From JBLHHI01 sp047614125 (GTDB taxonomy: Bacteria; Bacteroidota; Bacteroidia; NS11-12g; UBA9320): 15,340 nucleotides of DNA. Each line of letters begins with the position of its first letter. The first letter of the stretch is position 1. The stretch lies in contig JBLHHI010000080.1 in NCBI GenBank assembly GCA_047614125.1, positions 1 to 15,340 on the forward strand. The letters are read 5' to 3'. Below, piece after piece: positions 1-6,970 of the stretch. The position numbers were made by a program, and so were the translations under genes. The notes beneath the pieces were generated by a model. It did not search any database. It was not told the origin of the DNA and saw only the letters and a program-made list of their open reading frames with translations.

Positions 1-340
1 CTTGCGAGTTTCCCCCACCGGCAGCACCCCCTTTAATACCAAATACCGGACCCAATGATGGCTCGCGTAAAACAACTACACTGTTTTTACCGATCTTACA
101 CAATCCTTCATGCAAACCAATCGAAACGGTGGTCTTTCCCTCTCCAGCTGGAGTTGGGGTAAGCGCCGTTACGAGTATAAGGTTGCTCTTAGCAACTTTG
201 GCATCGTCGATTAAGTTCAACGGCAGTTTCGCCTTGTATTTTCCGTATTGTTCCAATACATCCGTATCCACTCCCAGCTTGGTTGCAATCTGGTTAATGT
301 GCTTCATTTCAACGGCTTGTGCAATTTCGATATCGGTCAT
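1..340 (-). CDS. fhs: Formate--tetrahydrofolate ligase, N-terminal part (cut by window edge)
   Basis: The enzyme joins formate to tetrahydrofolate with ATP, giving 10-formyl-THF for one-carbon metabolism in the cytoplasm. Only the first 113 codons are in the window; the full family length is about 555 residues, so the gene continues past position 1. My translation begins MTDIEIAQAVEMKHINQIA and includes the family's GKYKAK segment, then the P-loop TPTPAGEGKTT at about residues 63-73, and LREPSLGPVFGIKGGAAGGG near residues 92-111, all hallmarks of this ligase. The ATG at 340 is preceded on the minus strand by an A/G-rich AAAGAGAAA stretch that can act as a weak ribosome binding site. It is divergent from the DUF1573 gene at 585. 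No lesion is visible in the part present. Confidence 0.95.
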   Translation of the reverse strand, partial: MTDIEIAQAVEMKHINQIATKLGVDTDVLEQYGKYKAKLPLNLIDDAKVAKSNLILVTALTPTPAGEGKTTVSIGLHEGLCKIGKNSVVVLREPSLGPVFGIKGGAAGGGNSQ

Positions 341-584
341 TTTCTCTTTTTATTATTGGGTCACGAATATAGATATTTGCAACAAAGAGCCAAAAGTCAC
401 TTTATGCATAAATTGATCCTGACGGTGCTCATATGAAGTCAAATTGTTTGGCTTCACTGGGACGAGCTTTCATCGAATTGGTCAATTATTAAAGAAAGTG
501 CGCTTCATCACGCAACGAATTCTTACATCACTTCATCTTAATATGTGTGGATAGAATAATTCCATACCCGTATCTTCGTCAACA
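341..584. promoter_or_regulatory. Divergent spacer with an imperfect inverted repeat
   Basis: This 244-bp AT-rich spacer separates the divergent fhs and DUF1573 genes and should hold both promoters. It contains an inverted repeat at 434-456: arms TGAAGTCAAA and TTTGGCTTCA around a TTG loop, nine Watson-Crick pairs plus one that is G-U in a plus-strand transcript. It could be an operator or a leader hairpin. I found no exact TAnnTTTG box for fhs. TATCTTCG at 571-578 is one mismatch from the box and lies just before the DUF1573 start. The open frames here have no recognisable protein content. Confidence 0.4.
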
Positions 585-1091
585 ATGAAAACACCATCCA
601 ACAAAATGAAACAACAAAATAATAAAATAGGAATCTTTATAGTACTTCTATTCATCGCCCAGCTTGGATTTGCACAAACCAAAGCACTTGAATTTGATTC
701 TACCCAATTCAACTTTGGAACCATTGCACAAGGCGAAGCGGCTAATCACACCTTTGTTTTTATCAACAACTCGAAGGTTGATGTACAGATTGATGAAGTA
801 AAAACCACCTGCAGCTGCACGGCATCTGATTGGCCACAAGGTGTTATTAAACCGGGAGAAAAAGGAAGTATTGAGGTACAATTTGATACCGAAGATAAGC
901 TTGGAGAATATGCCAAAGGAATAAACGTGTATTACAAAGTTGGGAACAAAACCGATTTGGAAGAAGTTAACCTCCTCATTTTCATAAAGGTGGATCCCGC
1001 AGTGGTTAAAAAAACGGTGGAAGAAAAACCCGTTGAGAAATCAAAGCCGCATAACCACGACGATCATAAAGGGCATGACCATCCGCACTAA
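585..1091 (+). CDS. Exported DUF1573 protein with His-rich C-terminal tail
   Basis: DUF1573 proteins are small exported Ig-like (ASH-type) domain proteins, abundant in Bacteroidota; their molecular role is not established. Residues 14-30 form a signal peptide (IGIFIVLLFIAQLGFA, cleavage likely before QTKAL). The domain follows at about residues 35-135 and includes the diagnostic NHTFVFIN, TTCSC (CSC at 76-78) and IKPGEKGSIEVQFDT segments. The last 13 residues hold six histidines and three aspartates, which looks like a metal-binding tail. Two starts are possible: ATG 585, or the ATG at 606 (residue 8), which gives a more usual length ahead of the signal peptide. A near-consensus -7 box at 571-578 would put the transcript start close to 585, which favours 606. 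Two decayed genes follow. Confidence 0.88.
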   Translation: MKTPSNKMKQQNNKIGIFIVLLFIAQLGFAQTKALEFDSTQFNFGTIAQGEAANHTFVFINNSKVDVQIDEVKTTCSCTASDWPQGVIKPGEKGSIEVQFDTEDKLGEYAKGINVYYKVGNKTDLEEVNLLIFIKVDPAVVKKTVEEKPVEKSKPHNHDDHKGHDHPH

Positions 1092-1098
1092 ACCATAG

Positions 1099-1248
1099 TA
1101 TCTGGATACATACCAAACATGGGCAGTGAATGATCAATATGTTACCATGGACTTTTTTCGATTTGATGACAAGGGGAAAATTGTTGAGCATTGGGATACC
1201 ATCCAACAAATACCCAAAGAAGCAAAAAACGGCAACCTCATGTATTAA
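1099..1248 (+). pseudogene. C-terminal remnant of a SnoaL-like / NTF2-like protein
   Basis: No complete reading frame is present. Between an upstream TAG (1096-1098) and a TAA (1246-1248), one frame encodes about 49 residues. They include YVTMDFFRFDDKGKIVEHWD followed by TIQQIPKEAKNGNLMY, which resembles the C-terminus of SnoaL-like proteins (typical pattern: DIFRxxxGKIVEHWDxxQxxP, ending NxxMF). A whole family member is about 120-150 residues, so the N-terminal two thirds are missing: the preceding bases are the end of the DUF1573 gene and a stop codon. I read this as a deletion remnant rather than a functional small gene. There is no convincing start codon or ribosome binding site. The match is from memory of the family, not from a search. 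Confidence 0.72.
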
Positions 1249-1281
1249 TGGGAATGAATTATTTCAATTAAATTTGACTTC

Positions 1282-1945
1282 ATGAACTGTCCAAGTTGCA
1301 ATACCGAAGTTGTAAACGAAAATCTTAACATAAGGACCAATGTTGGTCAATGTCAGCATTGCAATCACATCTTTAAGATTTCGGAGATGTTGACAGAATC
1401 CTATGCCAAAGACTTTGACGTTATGAAACCGCCTCAAGATGCGTGGCCGAAACGTGTTAAACAGCATCGTAATTGGGGCCACAACCCGATCTCCCATTGC
1501 ATTTTTCATGGTTCCCTTTATGTTGATCTGGTCGGGTGGATCGCTGGGTGGAATTTATTGGCCTCAAATATCAGAGGGCAAGTTCGACCTTATTCTTTCC
1601 TTGTTTGGAATTCCTTTTTTATTGGGATCCATCTTTTTTTGGGCCTTGACCATCATGACTATTTGGGGGAAGGTAGAAATCGTTCTCAACAGAGAAGGCG
1701 GCAAAATATTTACTGGTGTTGGAGGCATTGGATTGAATAAAAAGTTCAAATGAGACGATGTTAAATCGATCAACGAAAACCAGAGCAGCGCAAGTTATCC
1801 GGGAAGTCAAGGAAAGGCAATCTATTTGGAAGGGCAACGAAGAATTTCATTTGGCCTTGGACTTAAATCCAGCCGGCGGTATTACTTGTTTCGAACGGTA
1901 GAAAGCTTTTTGATGAAATCGAAGTTCAATAAAATATTTGTTTAG
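1282..1945 (+). pseudogene. Zinc-ribbon membrane protein gene broken by a frameshift and an in-frame TGA
   Basis: The start at 1282 encodes MNCPSCNTEVVNENL and QCQHCNHIF, a CxxC...CxxC zinc ribbon (residues 3-6 and 24-27). Coding sense then leaves this frame around 1446-1470 and continues in the frame one base later, with IGATTRSPIAFF, WSGGSLGGIYWP and FGIPFLLGSIFFWALTIM, which form two membrane helices. That frame meets TGA at 1751-1753, after NKKFK. Codons after it still read as protein in the same frame (DDVKSINENQSSASYPGSQ, then RISFGLGLKSSRRYYLF) up to a TAG at 1943-1945. The intact gene would encode roughly 220 residues. The TGA probably replaced a TGG tryptophan codon. I cannot name the family, though the zinc ribbon plus two-helix layout is familiar in bacterial hypothetical proteins. 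Two separate lesions argue against a single sequencing error. Confidence 0.82.
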
Positions 1946-1984
1946 TAAATGATTTGGAAAGTTGTTAATGGCAGTTAGCAGGAG

Positions 1985-3235
1985 CTACAAATGAACCTTC
2001 ATCCCCAACCGCAAGCCAAGCGCCCATTGGTTTTGCTTGATTTCGTAATCGGAGCGAAAGGTTTGTGTAACGGCCGTTTTAAACTGTGGATTAACGAACA
2101 ACTCAATTTCTTCGCTGATGTATTGTGAAACAGAAACTCCACCAATCATGTTTAAGAAATGTTTGTTAAAGAGCTTAAAATCAGAGCTTGGTATCCAGTA
2201 ATACTGGTTGGTTTCGTAGTTGTATAAAACCGCATCGGCATGATCTAAGTAAGCATAAGATGCGCCCAATTGAATTTGAAAGCTGGTGTGTGTGGTTAAG
2301 TTAAGTATACGATAACTTGCCAATACCGGAACCTCCAAAAAGCCGTAGTAATTGCTAAACGGCAGCTCTTGGTCTGGATTAAAATCCACCATTTCCGGTG
2401 AGTCAAATATTCCTTGATGTTTAGCAAATGGACTGTTTGGGGAAAGTGGTAAGTTTTGTCCACTGCCCTTTTCGCTGGCATCAATAACTTGTAATTTCTC
2501 GCCGTGGGAACTGTAATAAAAGCCGGTTTGAAAACTCCAATTCGAATTTGGATGATAATAAAAATCAACCCCAGAATAAAAATTTAAAATGGCACGATCG
2601 TTGTTTTTCCGATACTCCCTGCTTTGTCCGTAGGTATAAGCTTGTTGTTGATCAACGCGTGCAACTGCGTTTAAGTCGTTGTAATTCAATCTTCTATACG
2701 TAACGCTCGGTGCAAAAGATGCGCCCAAGGCAAACGTAGAACGCTTGGCCTTTAGATCGTTGGGAATTAAATAATCTTTCTTAGACAAATCGATGTACTT
2801 GCCAGACCGCGTAAAATTTTCTGGAATAAAGGGTTGGACTTGCAAAACATCGGTGGATGAAATATACACCCTTTGGGCAACCATGGTGGCCAAGCTTGTT
2901 TGATTTGAAATTTTTGGCACCTTGGGAATCGTTGACGAAAATTTTGCCAAATTTGCGTAAGGCGATTTGGTTTCATTTGGAGCGCTTGGAGGCGTTATTC
3001 TAAAACGTTCGGTGGTTTCAACTATGGGTTCTGAACGAACCACTTCCTTAGAATCCGACCAAGGCCATAACTTTCCAATGTCGAAATTAAACAAGCTAAA
3101 CTCCCCATTTACTCCAAACCAAAGTTGAAATCCAATGGCTGCCACACCAATCAACAAGATCGGAGATAGAATCAAGGCGCCAAACTTAAGGCGTTTGCGG
3201 ATGATTTGTTTTGATATGTTTTGAGTACTGCCCAA
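1985..3235 (-). CDS. Membrane-anchored outer-membrane beta-barrel protein, TTG start
   Basis: The 416-residue protein has a basic N-terminus, one hydrophobic helix (about residues 17-38) and a low-complexity Pro/Ser/Thr-rich linker (about 60-165). From about residue 167 there is a barrel-like region of alternating aromatic strands: TFALGASFAPSVTYR, YSGVDFYYHP, WSFQTGFYYSS and a C-terminal ALGLRLGMKVHL. This matches Bacteroidota proteins with an inner-membrane anchor and a PF13568-type beta-barrel. The first available start is TTG at 3235, because a TAA lies two codons upstream of it and the next ATG is at residue 118, beyond the helix. Relatives often have a longer cytoplasmic segment before the helix, so this one may be N-terminally shortened. 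It lies 31 bp downstream of the nhaC-like gene on the same strand and may be read from its transcript. Function is not known. Confidence 0.75.
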   Translation of the reverse strand: MGSTQNISKQIIRKRLKFGALILSPILLIGVAAIGFQLWFGVNGEFSLFNFDIGKLWPWSDSKEVVRSEPIVETTERFRITPPSAPNETKSPYANLAKFSSTIPKVPKISNQTSLATMVAQRVYISSTDVLQVQPFIPENFTRSGKYIDLSKKDYLIPNDLKAKRSTFALGASFAPSVTYRRLNYNDLNAVARVDQQQAYTYGQSREYRKNNDRAILNFYSGVDFYYHPNSNWSFQTGFYYSSHGEKLQVIDASEKGSGQNLPLSPNSPFAKHQGIFDSPEMVDFNPDQELPFSNYYGFLEVPVLASYRILNLTTHTSFQIQLGASYAYLDHADAVLYNYETNQYYWIPSSDFKLFNKHFLNMIGGVSVSQYISEEIELFVNPQFKTAVTQTFRSDYEIKQNQWALGLRLGMKVHL

Positions 3236-3266
3236 TGATTTTTAAACACGCAAAGCTAACAATGTA

Positions 3267-5018
3267 TTATGCCTCAAACCCAGTGTTTTCAACACTTTTA
3301 CCAAAATATGAGACTACCCCATAAAGCACCAAGGCGGCAATTGGAAAGGTGATGTAACCTGGAACGCCAAAACCCGCCGGCAAAGTACCAAATAATATGG
3401 AAACGCCGCCCACAGTTAACGCATACGGCATTTGCGTTCGTACATGATCAATGTGATTGCAATCGGAAGCCATACTGCTCAATATCGTTGTATCTGAAAT
3501 GGGTGAACAATGATCGCCTAGAACCGCCCCAGCCAGTACACATGCCACCACGTTTACAAAGATGCTTCTTGAAGTTTCAAGATCCAAACCAGCCGCCTGA
3601 CAAATTGACCAAGTAGCTCCCAACACCATAGCATATAAAATAGACATGGTTCCCCAGCTCGTACCCGTTGCAAAGGCAATGGAGGCGGCTAAGATGAATA
3701 CGATGGTGGGTAAAAATTGCGCAGAAACAGAGTTGCCAATGGTACTGGCCAAAAATTCCGCGGTATGCAGATCCTTGGTAACGTTTGCCAGAGCCCACGC
3801 CAACGATAGGATGGCAATTGCTGGAATCATTAATTTAATCCCTTCCAACGCCATTTCAACGGTTTCTGTTATGTTTTTTATGTTGCGTACCGTGGTTAGG
3901 AGGATTGCCGTTGCCAAACCGCCAAACGATGACCAAATGAGCGCTTTGTATGAATCGGCATTGCCTATGGTTGCCGAAAGCTTATGTAAGAAACCTTCAT
4001 TTCCATTCCAAACCGATGCCGAATACCCCGTTGCGATAAGGCCAAATATTGCGCCACCAATTAATACAAAAATGGGGATAAGGGCATTCCACATATTTTC
4101 TTTGTCATCGGCAATCTCATCAATTTCAGCCACTTGAACTTGAGCATTCCCAATACCATCCTTCGGTACGTTTTGACTCCGGGCTCGTTTTTCGGCCCTG
4201 AACATGGGCCCAAAATCGCGCTGCTTCCTAATTAAAACGAAGATGAAAAATAAGGTTAGAATTGGATAAAACGAGTATTTCAACGAATCGAAGAAGATGC
4301 CGTACGAATTCCCAAGTAGCTCAGGACCATTTGGAATTGAGTTTACTCCATCCGAAATATATCCAAGTTCAGCACCAATCCATGTTGTAATAAAAGCAAT
4401 GGCTGCCACAGGTGCGGCGGTTGAATCAACGATGTAGGCCAGTTTTTCCCGACTAATTTTTAACCGATCGGTGAGCGGTCGCATTGTTTTTCCTACGACG
4501 AGTGTATTTGCATAATCATCAAAAAATATGCTGATTCCCAACAAATACGTAGCCATTTGCCCTGAACGGGCGGTGGTAGCCTTTTTGCTAATTTTCTTTA
4601 CCAAGGCCATCATTCCTCCATTTTTTGAAATAATGGCAACCATGGCTCCAATAAAAAGGGTGAAAAGAATAACACTTAGGTGATCGGCATCGAAGAGCGC
4701 TGTTTGTATGGTAAAGGGCAAATCTAAAAGGCCTGACCCCACTGCGCCAATGAACTGCTTTGATCCTTCTAACGAATGGGCAAAACTTAAAAGGTGCCAA
4801 GATCCATTAAACTGAAGCACAATTATTCCAACTAAAATGCCCACTAATAGGCTCACAATCACCTCTCTAAGCAGTAAGGCCATGAGGATGGCAATGAGTG
4901 GAGGAAGAATGCTCGTCCAATGTCCCGCTATTACGGTCTCGGTAGTTGCAGCAGTTTCCTGGCTCAAGCCAGCAAATCCAACAAACAGGAAACAAAGACT
5001 TATAAGGAGTCGGTGCAT
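3267..5018 (-). CDS. nhaC: NhaC-family Na+/H+ antiporter
   Basis: This inner-membrane transporter exchanges Na+ for H+, supporting sodium and pH homeostasis. The 583-residue protein carries hallmarks of the family (PF03553): ISIFFDDYANTLVVGKTMRP (163-181), LAYIVDSTAAPVA (193-205), TGTSWGTMSILYAM (451-464) and LGDHCSPISDTTILSS (500-515). About a dozen hydrophobic segments are visible. The N-terminus has an additional signal-peptide-like segment (residues 1-19, MHRLLISLCFLFVGFAGLSQ) before the first conserved helix, and a charged cytoplasmic loop lies at about 265-310; together they make it longer than many NhaC proteins. It is divergent from the SulP gene, with a 151-bp shared spacer. Exact ion specificity cannot be read from the sequence; related proteins include malate/lactate-coupled antiporters. 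Confidence 0.93.
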   Translation of the reverse strand: MHRLLISLCFLFVGFAGLSQETAATTETVIAGHWTSILPPLIAILMALLLREVIVSLLVGILVGIIVLQFNGSWHLLSFAHSLEGSKQFIGAVGSGLLDLPFTIQTALFDADHLSVILFTLFIGAMVAIISKNGGMMALVKKISKKATTARSGQMATYLLGISIFFDDYANTLVVGKTMRPLTDRLKISREKLAYIVDSTAAPVAAIAFITTWIGAELGYISDGVNSIPNGPELLGNSYGIFFDSLKYSFYPILTLFFIFVLIRKQRDFGPMFRAEKRARSQNVPKDGIGNAQVQVAEIDEIADDKENMWNALIPIFVLIGGAIFGLIATGYSASVWNGNEGFLHKLSATIGNADSYKALIWSSFGGLATAILLTTVRNIKNITETVEMALEGIKLMIPAIAILSLAWALANVTKDLHTAEFLASTIGNSVSAQFLPTIVFILAASIAFATGTSWGTMSILYAMVLGATWSICQAAGLDLETSRSIFVNVVACVLAGAVLGDHCSPISDTTILSSMASDCNHIDHVRTQMPYALTVGGVSILFGTLPAGFGVPGYITFPIAALVLYGVVSYFGKSVENTGFEA

Positions 5019-5110
5019 GTGGCAAATAAGCTAATTTTTAATAAATTTCTGTTGCCCAAAGAGTTTTTATTCCAACCACCTTTCAACGCTTTCTGGAATG
5101 GCAATTAAAC

Positions 5111-5140
5111 TTGCCGTTCTGTGTGCTTGTTGTAGTTTTG
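5111..5140 (+). promoter_or_regulatory. Bacteroidota-type promoter for the SulP gene
   Basis: TTG at 5111-5113 and TAGTTTTG at 5133-5140 are separated by 19 bp. This is an exact match to the published Bacteroidota primary promoter pattern (TTG, 17-23 bp, TAnnTTTG). Transcription would start near 5147, leaving a leader of about 20 bases before the ATG at 5170. Confidence 0.6.
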
Positions 5141-5169
5141 CCGCCCTTTAACAAACACCCCAATTTGCA

Positions 5170-6711
5170 ATGAAACGGTATTTAAATCTTTTCGATTTTA
5201 AACAGGAAGTCAATTATAAAAACGAAGTTCTGTCGGGTTTAACGGTTGCCCTGGCCTTAGTTCCAGAAGCCGTAGCGTTCTCCTTCATGGCTGGACTTTC
5301 TCCACTCACCGGATTGTATGCGGCCTTTGTGGTTGGTTTAATCACTTCGATCTTTGGTGGACGTCCTGGAATGATCTCGGGCGCTACTGGTGCCATTGCA
5401 GTAGTAATTGTAGCGCTGGCTAAAGTTCACGGTCCGGAGTACATCTTTGCAACGGTTATTCTGGCCGGCATCATTCAAATGTTAGCAGGCTTTCTTAAGC
5501 TCGGGAAATTTATTCGGCTGGTTCCCAACCCTGTAATGTTTGGCTTTGTAAATGGCTTGGCCATCGTCATCTTCCTTTCACAAATGGAATCGTTTCAGGT
5601 TAAAAATGCGGCGGGAATGTTTGAGTGGTTATCGGGTTCTTCTATGCTCATTATGATTGGCTTAGTGTTACTTACCATGCTCATTATATGGGGATTACCT
5701 AAACTTACGCGTTTAATTCCGTCTTCATTAGCCGCTATTCTAATTGTATTTGCCTTAGTTAAATTATTGGGAATCGATACCGTTACCGTAGGCGATAAGG
5801 CTTCCATTTCCGGAAGCTTCCCTCCTTTTCATATTCCAAACCTAACCTTAAATTGGGATTTGCTTAAGATCATCTTTCCCTACTCCTTAATTGTTGCTGC
5901 AGTTGGATTGATTGAGAGTTTATTAACCTTAAACCTCATTGATGAAATAACCGAAACGCGCGGCAGATCAAACAAAGAAGCCGTTGCGCAAGGTGCGGCC
6001 AATATTGTTAGTGGTTTCTTTTCGGGGATGGGTGGATGCGCTATGATTGGTCAGAGCTTAATCAATATATCTAATGGAGCCCGTGCACGACTGTCGGGTA
6101 TTGTTGCTTCGCTAATGTTGTTGTTATTTATCATGAAGGGTTCGGCGTTGATTGAACAAGTTCCCATTGCCGCACTCACAGGATTGATGGTCATGGTAGC
6201 CATCGGAACTTTCGAATGGGTGAGTTTTAGAGCCTTAAACCGAATGCCCAAGCACGATATTTTTGTGATGATCTTGGTGATCCTAATCACTGTATTCATG
6301 CACAACTTGGCCTTAGCAGTTTTGATTGGAGTAATCATCTCTGCACTCGTTTTTGCCTGGGAAAGCGCCAAACGAATTCGAGCTCGAAAACATGTGGATG
6401 AAGAAGGTGTTAAACACTATGAAATCTATGGCCCACTTTTCTTTGGATCCACCACCGTTTTTGCACAAAAATTTGACGTATTAAATGATCCCGATGAAAT
6501 TATCATCGACTTTGCCGAAAGCAAGATCGCAGATATGAGTGCGATTGATGCGGTGAATAAGCTTACTGAGCGTTACGCCAAGGTAAATAAAACGGTACAC
6601 CTCCGACACTTGAGCGCAGATTGCCGACAACTCTTAAAAAATGCCGATGCGATGATTGAAGTGAACATTATGGAAGATCCGTCGTATAAGGTGGCGATTG
6701 ATCGGATATAG
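5170..6711 (+). CDS. SulP-family (SLC26-type) inorganic anion transporter with STAS domain
   Basis: The protein is a secondary transporter for sulfate, bicarbonate or a related anion in the inner membrane. The 513 residues have the standard order. A transmembrane domain (about 18-400) contains VPEAVAFSFMAGLSPLTGLY, ISGATGAIAVVIVAL (69-83), RLVPNPVMFGFVNGLAIV and the late GGCAMIGQSLIN segment (288-299). A C-terminal STAS domain follows (about 415-510; YGPLFFGSTTVFAQKF, IIIDFAESKIADMSAIDAV). Length is normal for the compact bacterial type. The ATG at 5170 sits directly before MKRYLNLFDF, downstream of a consensus promoter. The substrate cannot be fixed from the sequence. The neighbouring Na+/H+ antiporter would suit a Na+-coupled bicarbonate carrier of the BicA type, but that is inference and sulfate is equally possible. 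Confidence 0.93.
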   Translation: MKRYLNLFDFKQEVNYKNEVLSGLTVALALVPEAVAFSFMAGLSPLTGLYAAFVVGLITSIFGGRPGMISGATGAIAVVIVALAKVHGPEYIFATVILAGIIQMLAGFLKLGKFIRLVPNPVMFGFVNGLAIVIFLSQMESFQVKNAAGMFEWLSGSSMLIMIGLVLLTMLIIWGLPKLTRLIPSSLAAILIVFALVKLLGIDTVTVGDKASISGSFPPFHIPNLTLNWDLLKIIFPYSLIVAAVGLIESLLTLNLIDEITETRGRSNKEAVAQGAANIVSGFFSGMGGCAMIGQSLINISNGARARLSGIVASLMLLLFIMKGSALIEQVPIAALTGLMVMVAIGTFEWVSFRALNRMPKHDIFVMILVILITVFMHNLALAVLIGVIISALVFAWESAKRIRARKHVDEEGVKHYEIYGPLFFGSTTVFAQKFDVLNDPDEIIIDFAESKIADMSAIDAVNKLTERYAKVNKTVHLRHLSADCRQLLKNADAMIEVNIMEDPSYKVAIDRI

Positions 6712-6750
6712 TAAAATGATTGATTATTAATGGTTAATGGTTGACGAAAA

Positions 6751-6770
6751 TTTCTTTCTAGCGAAAGAAA
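6751..6770. terminator. Perfect inverted repeat in the convergent spacer, possible bidirectional terminator
   Basis: TTTCTTTC and GAAAGAAA form a perfect 8-bp stem around a TAGC loop, 40 bp after the SulP stop. The stem is AT-rich and no long T run follows, so termination is only a guess. Its place between convergent genes fits. Confidence 0.4.
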
Positions 6771-6843
6771 TAAATTCAATCACAACGCGTTTCTAGCTCC
6801 TTCAGTACCAAACATCATCAGTTTAATTTTAACACTTAATTCT

Positions 6844-6858
6844 GGCTCCGTAGGAGCC
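6844..6858. repeat. Short GC-rich palindrome in an intergenic spacer
   Basis: GGCTCC-GTA-GGAGCC is a perfect 6-bp stem with a 3-base loop in otherwise very AT-rich DNA, between the convergent SulP and dioxygenase genes. Similar GGCTCCGTAGGAGCC-type palindromes are, from memory, scattered in some Bacteroidota genomes, so it may be one copy of a dispersed REP-like element. Confidence 0.45.
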
Positions 6859-6906
6859 TAACCTTATCAGCATTTTAATTTAACAAAAATTGTTGTTAAA
6901 ACGGTT

Positions 6907-6927
6907 AATGGAGAATGGAGAATGGAG
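6907..6927. repeat. Three tandem copies of a 7-bp unit (AATGGAG)
   Basis: AATGGAG is repeated three times exactly, followed by AA. It lies 3' of the dioxygenase gene stop (6971), in the same spacer as the palindromes and a second tandem repeat. A related TTAATGG unit occurs twice at 6727-6740. Confidence 0.7.
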
Positions 6928-6938
6928 AAAATTAATTG

Positions 6939-6966
6939 TTAATCATCAATTTTTAATCATCAATTT
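6939..6966. repeat. Two tandem copies of a 14-bp unit
   Basis: TTAATCATCAATTT occurs twice in direct succession without mismatch, ending five bases before the stop codon of the minus-strand dioxygenase gene. This simple AT-rich spacer repeat sits alongside the AATGGAG repeat. Confidence 0.7.
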
Positions 6967-6970
6967 TCAA

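Noticed and set aside
129..436. Plus-strand open frames of 95 and 62 codons
   Set aside because: They lie antisense to the clear fhs coding sequence and read into its spacer; the translations show no domain.
3646..4137. Plus-strand open frame of 163 codons inside the antiporter gene
   Set aside because: The opposite frame encodes well-conserved NhaC motifs through the same bases; the plus frame has no recognisable features.
6051..6371. Minus-strand open frame of 106 codons inside the SulP gene
   Set aside because: It is antisense to conserved SulP transmembrane segments and its composition is that of a shadow frame.
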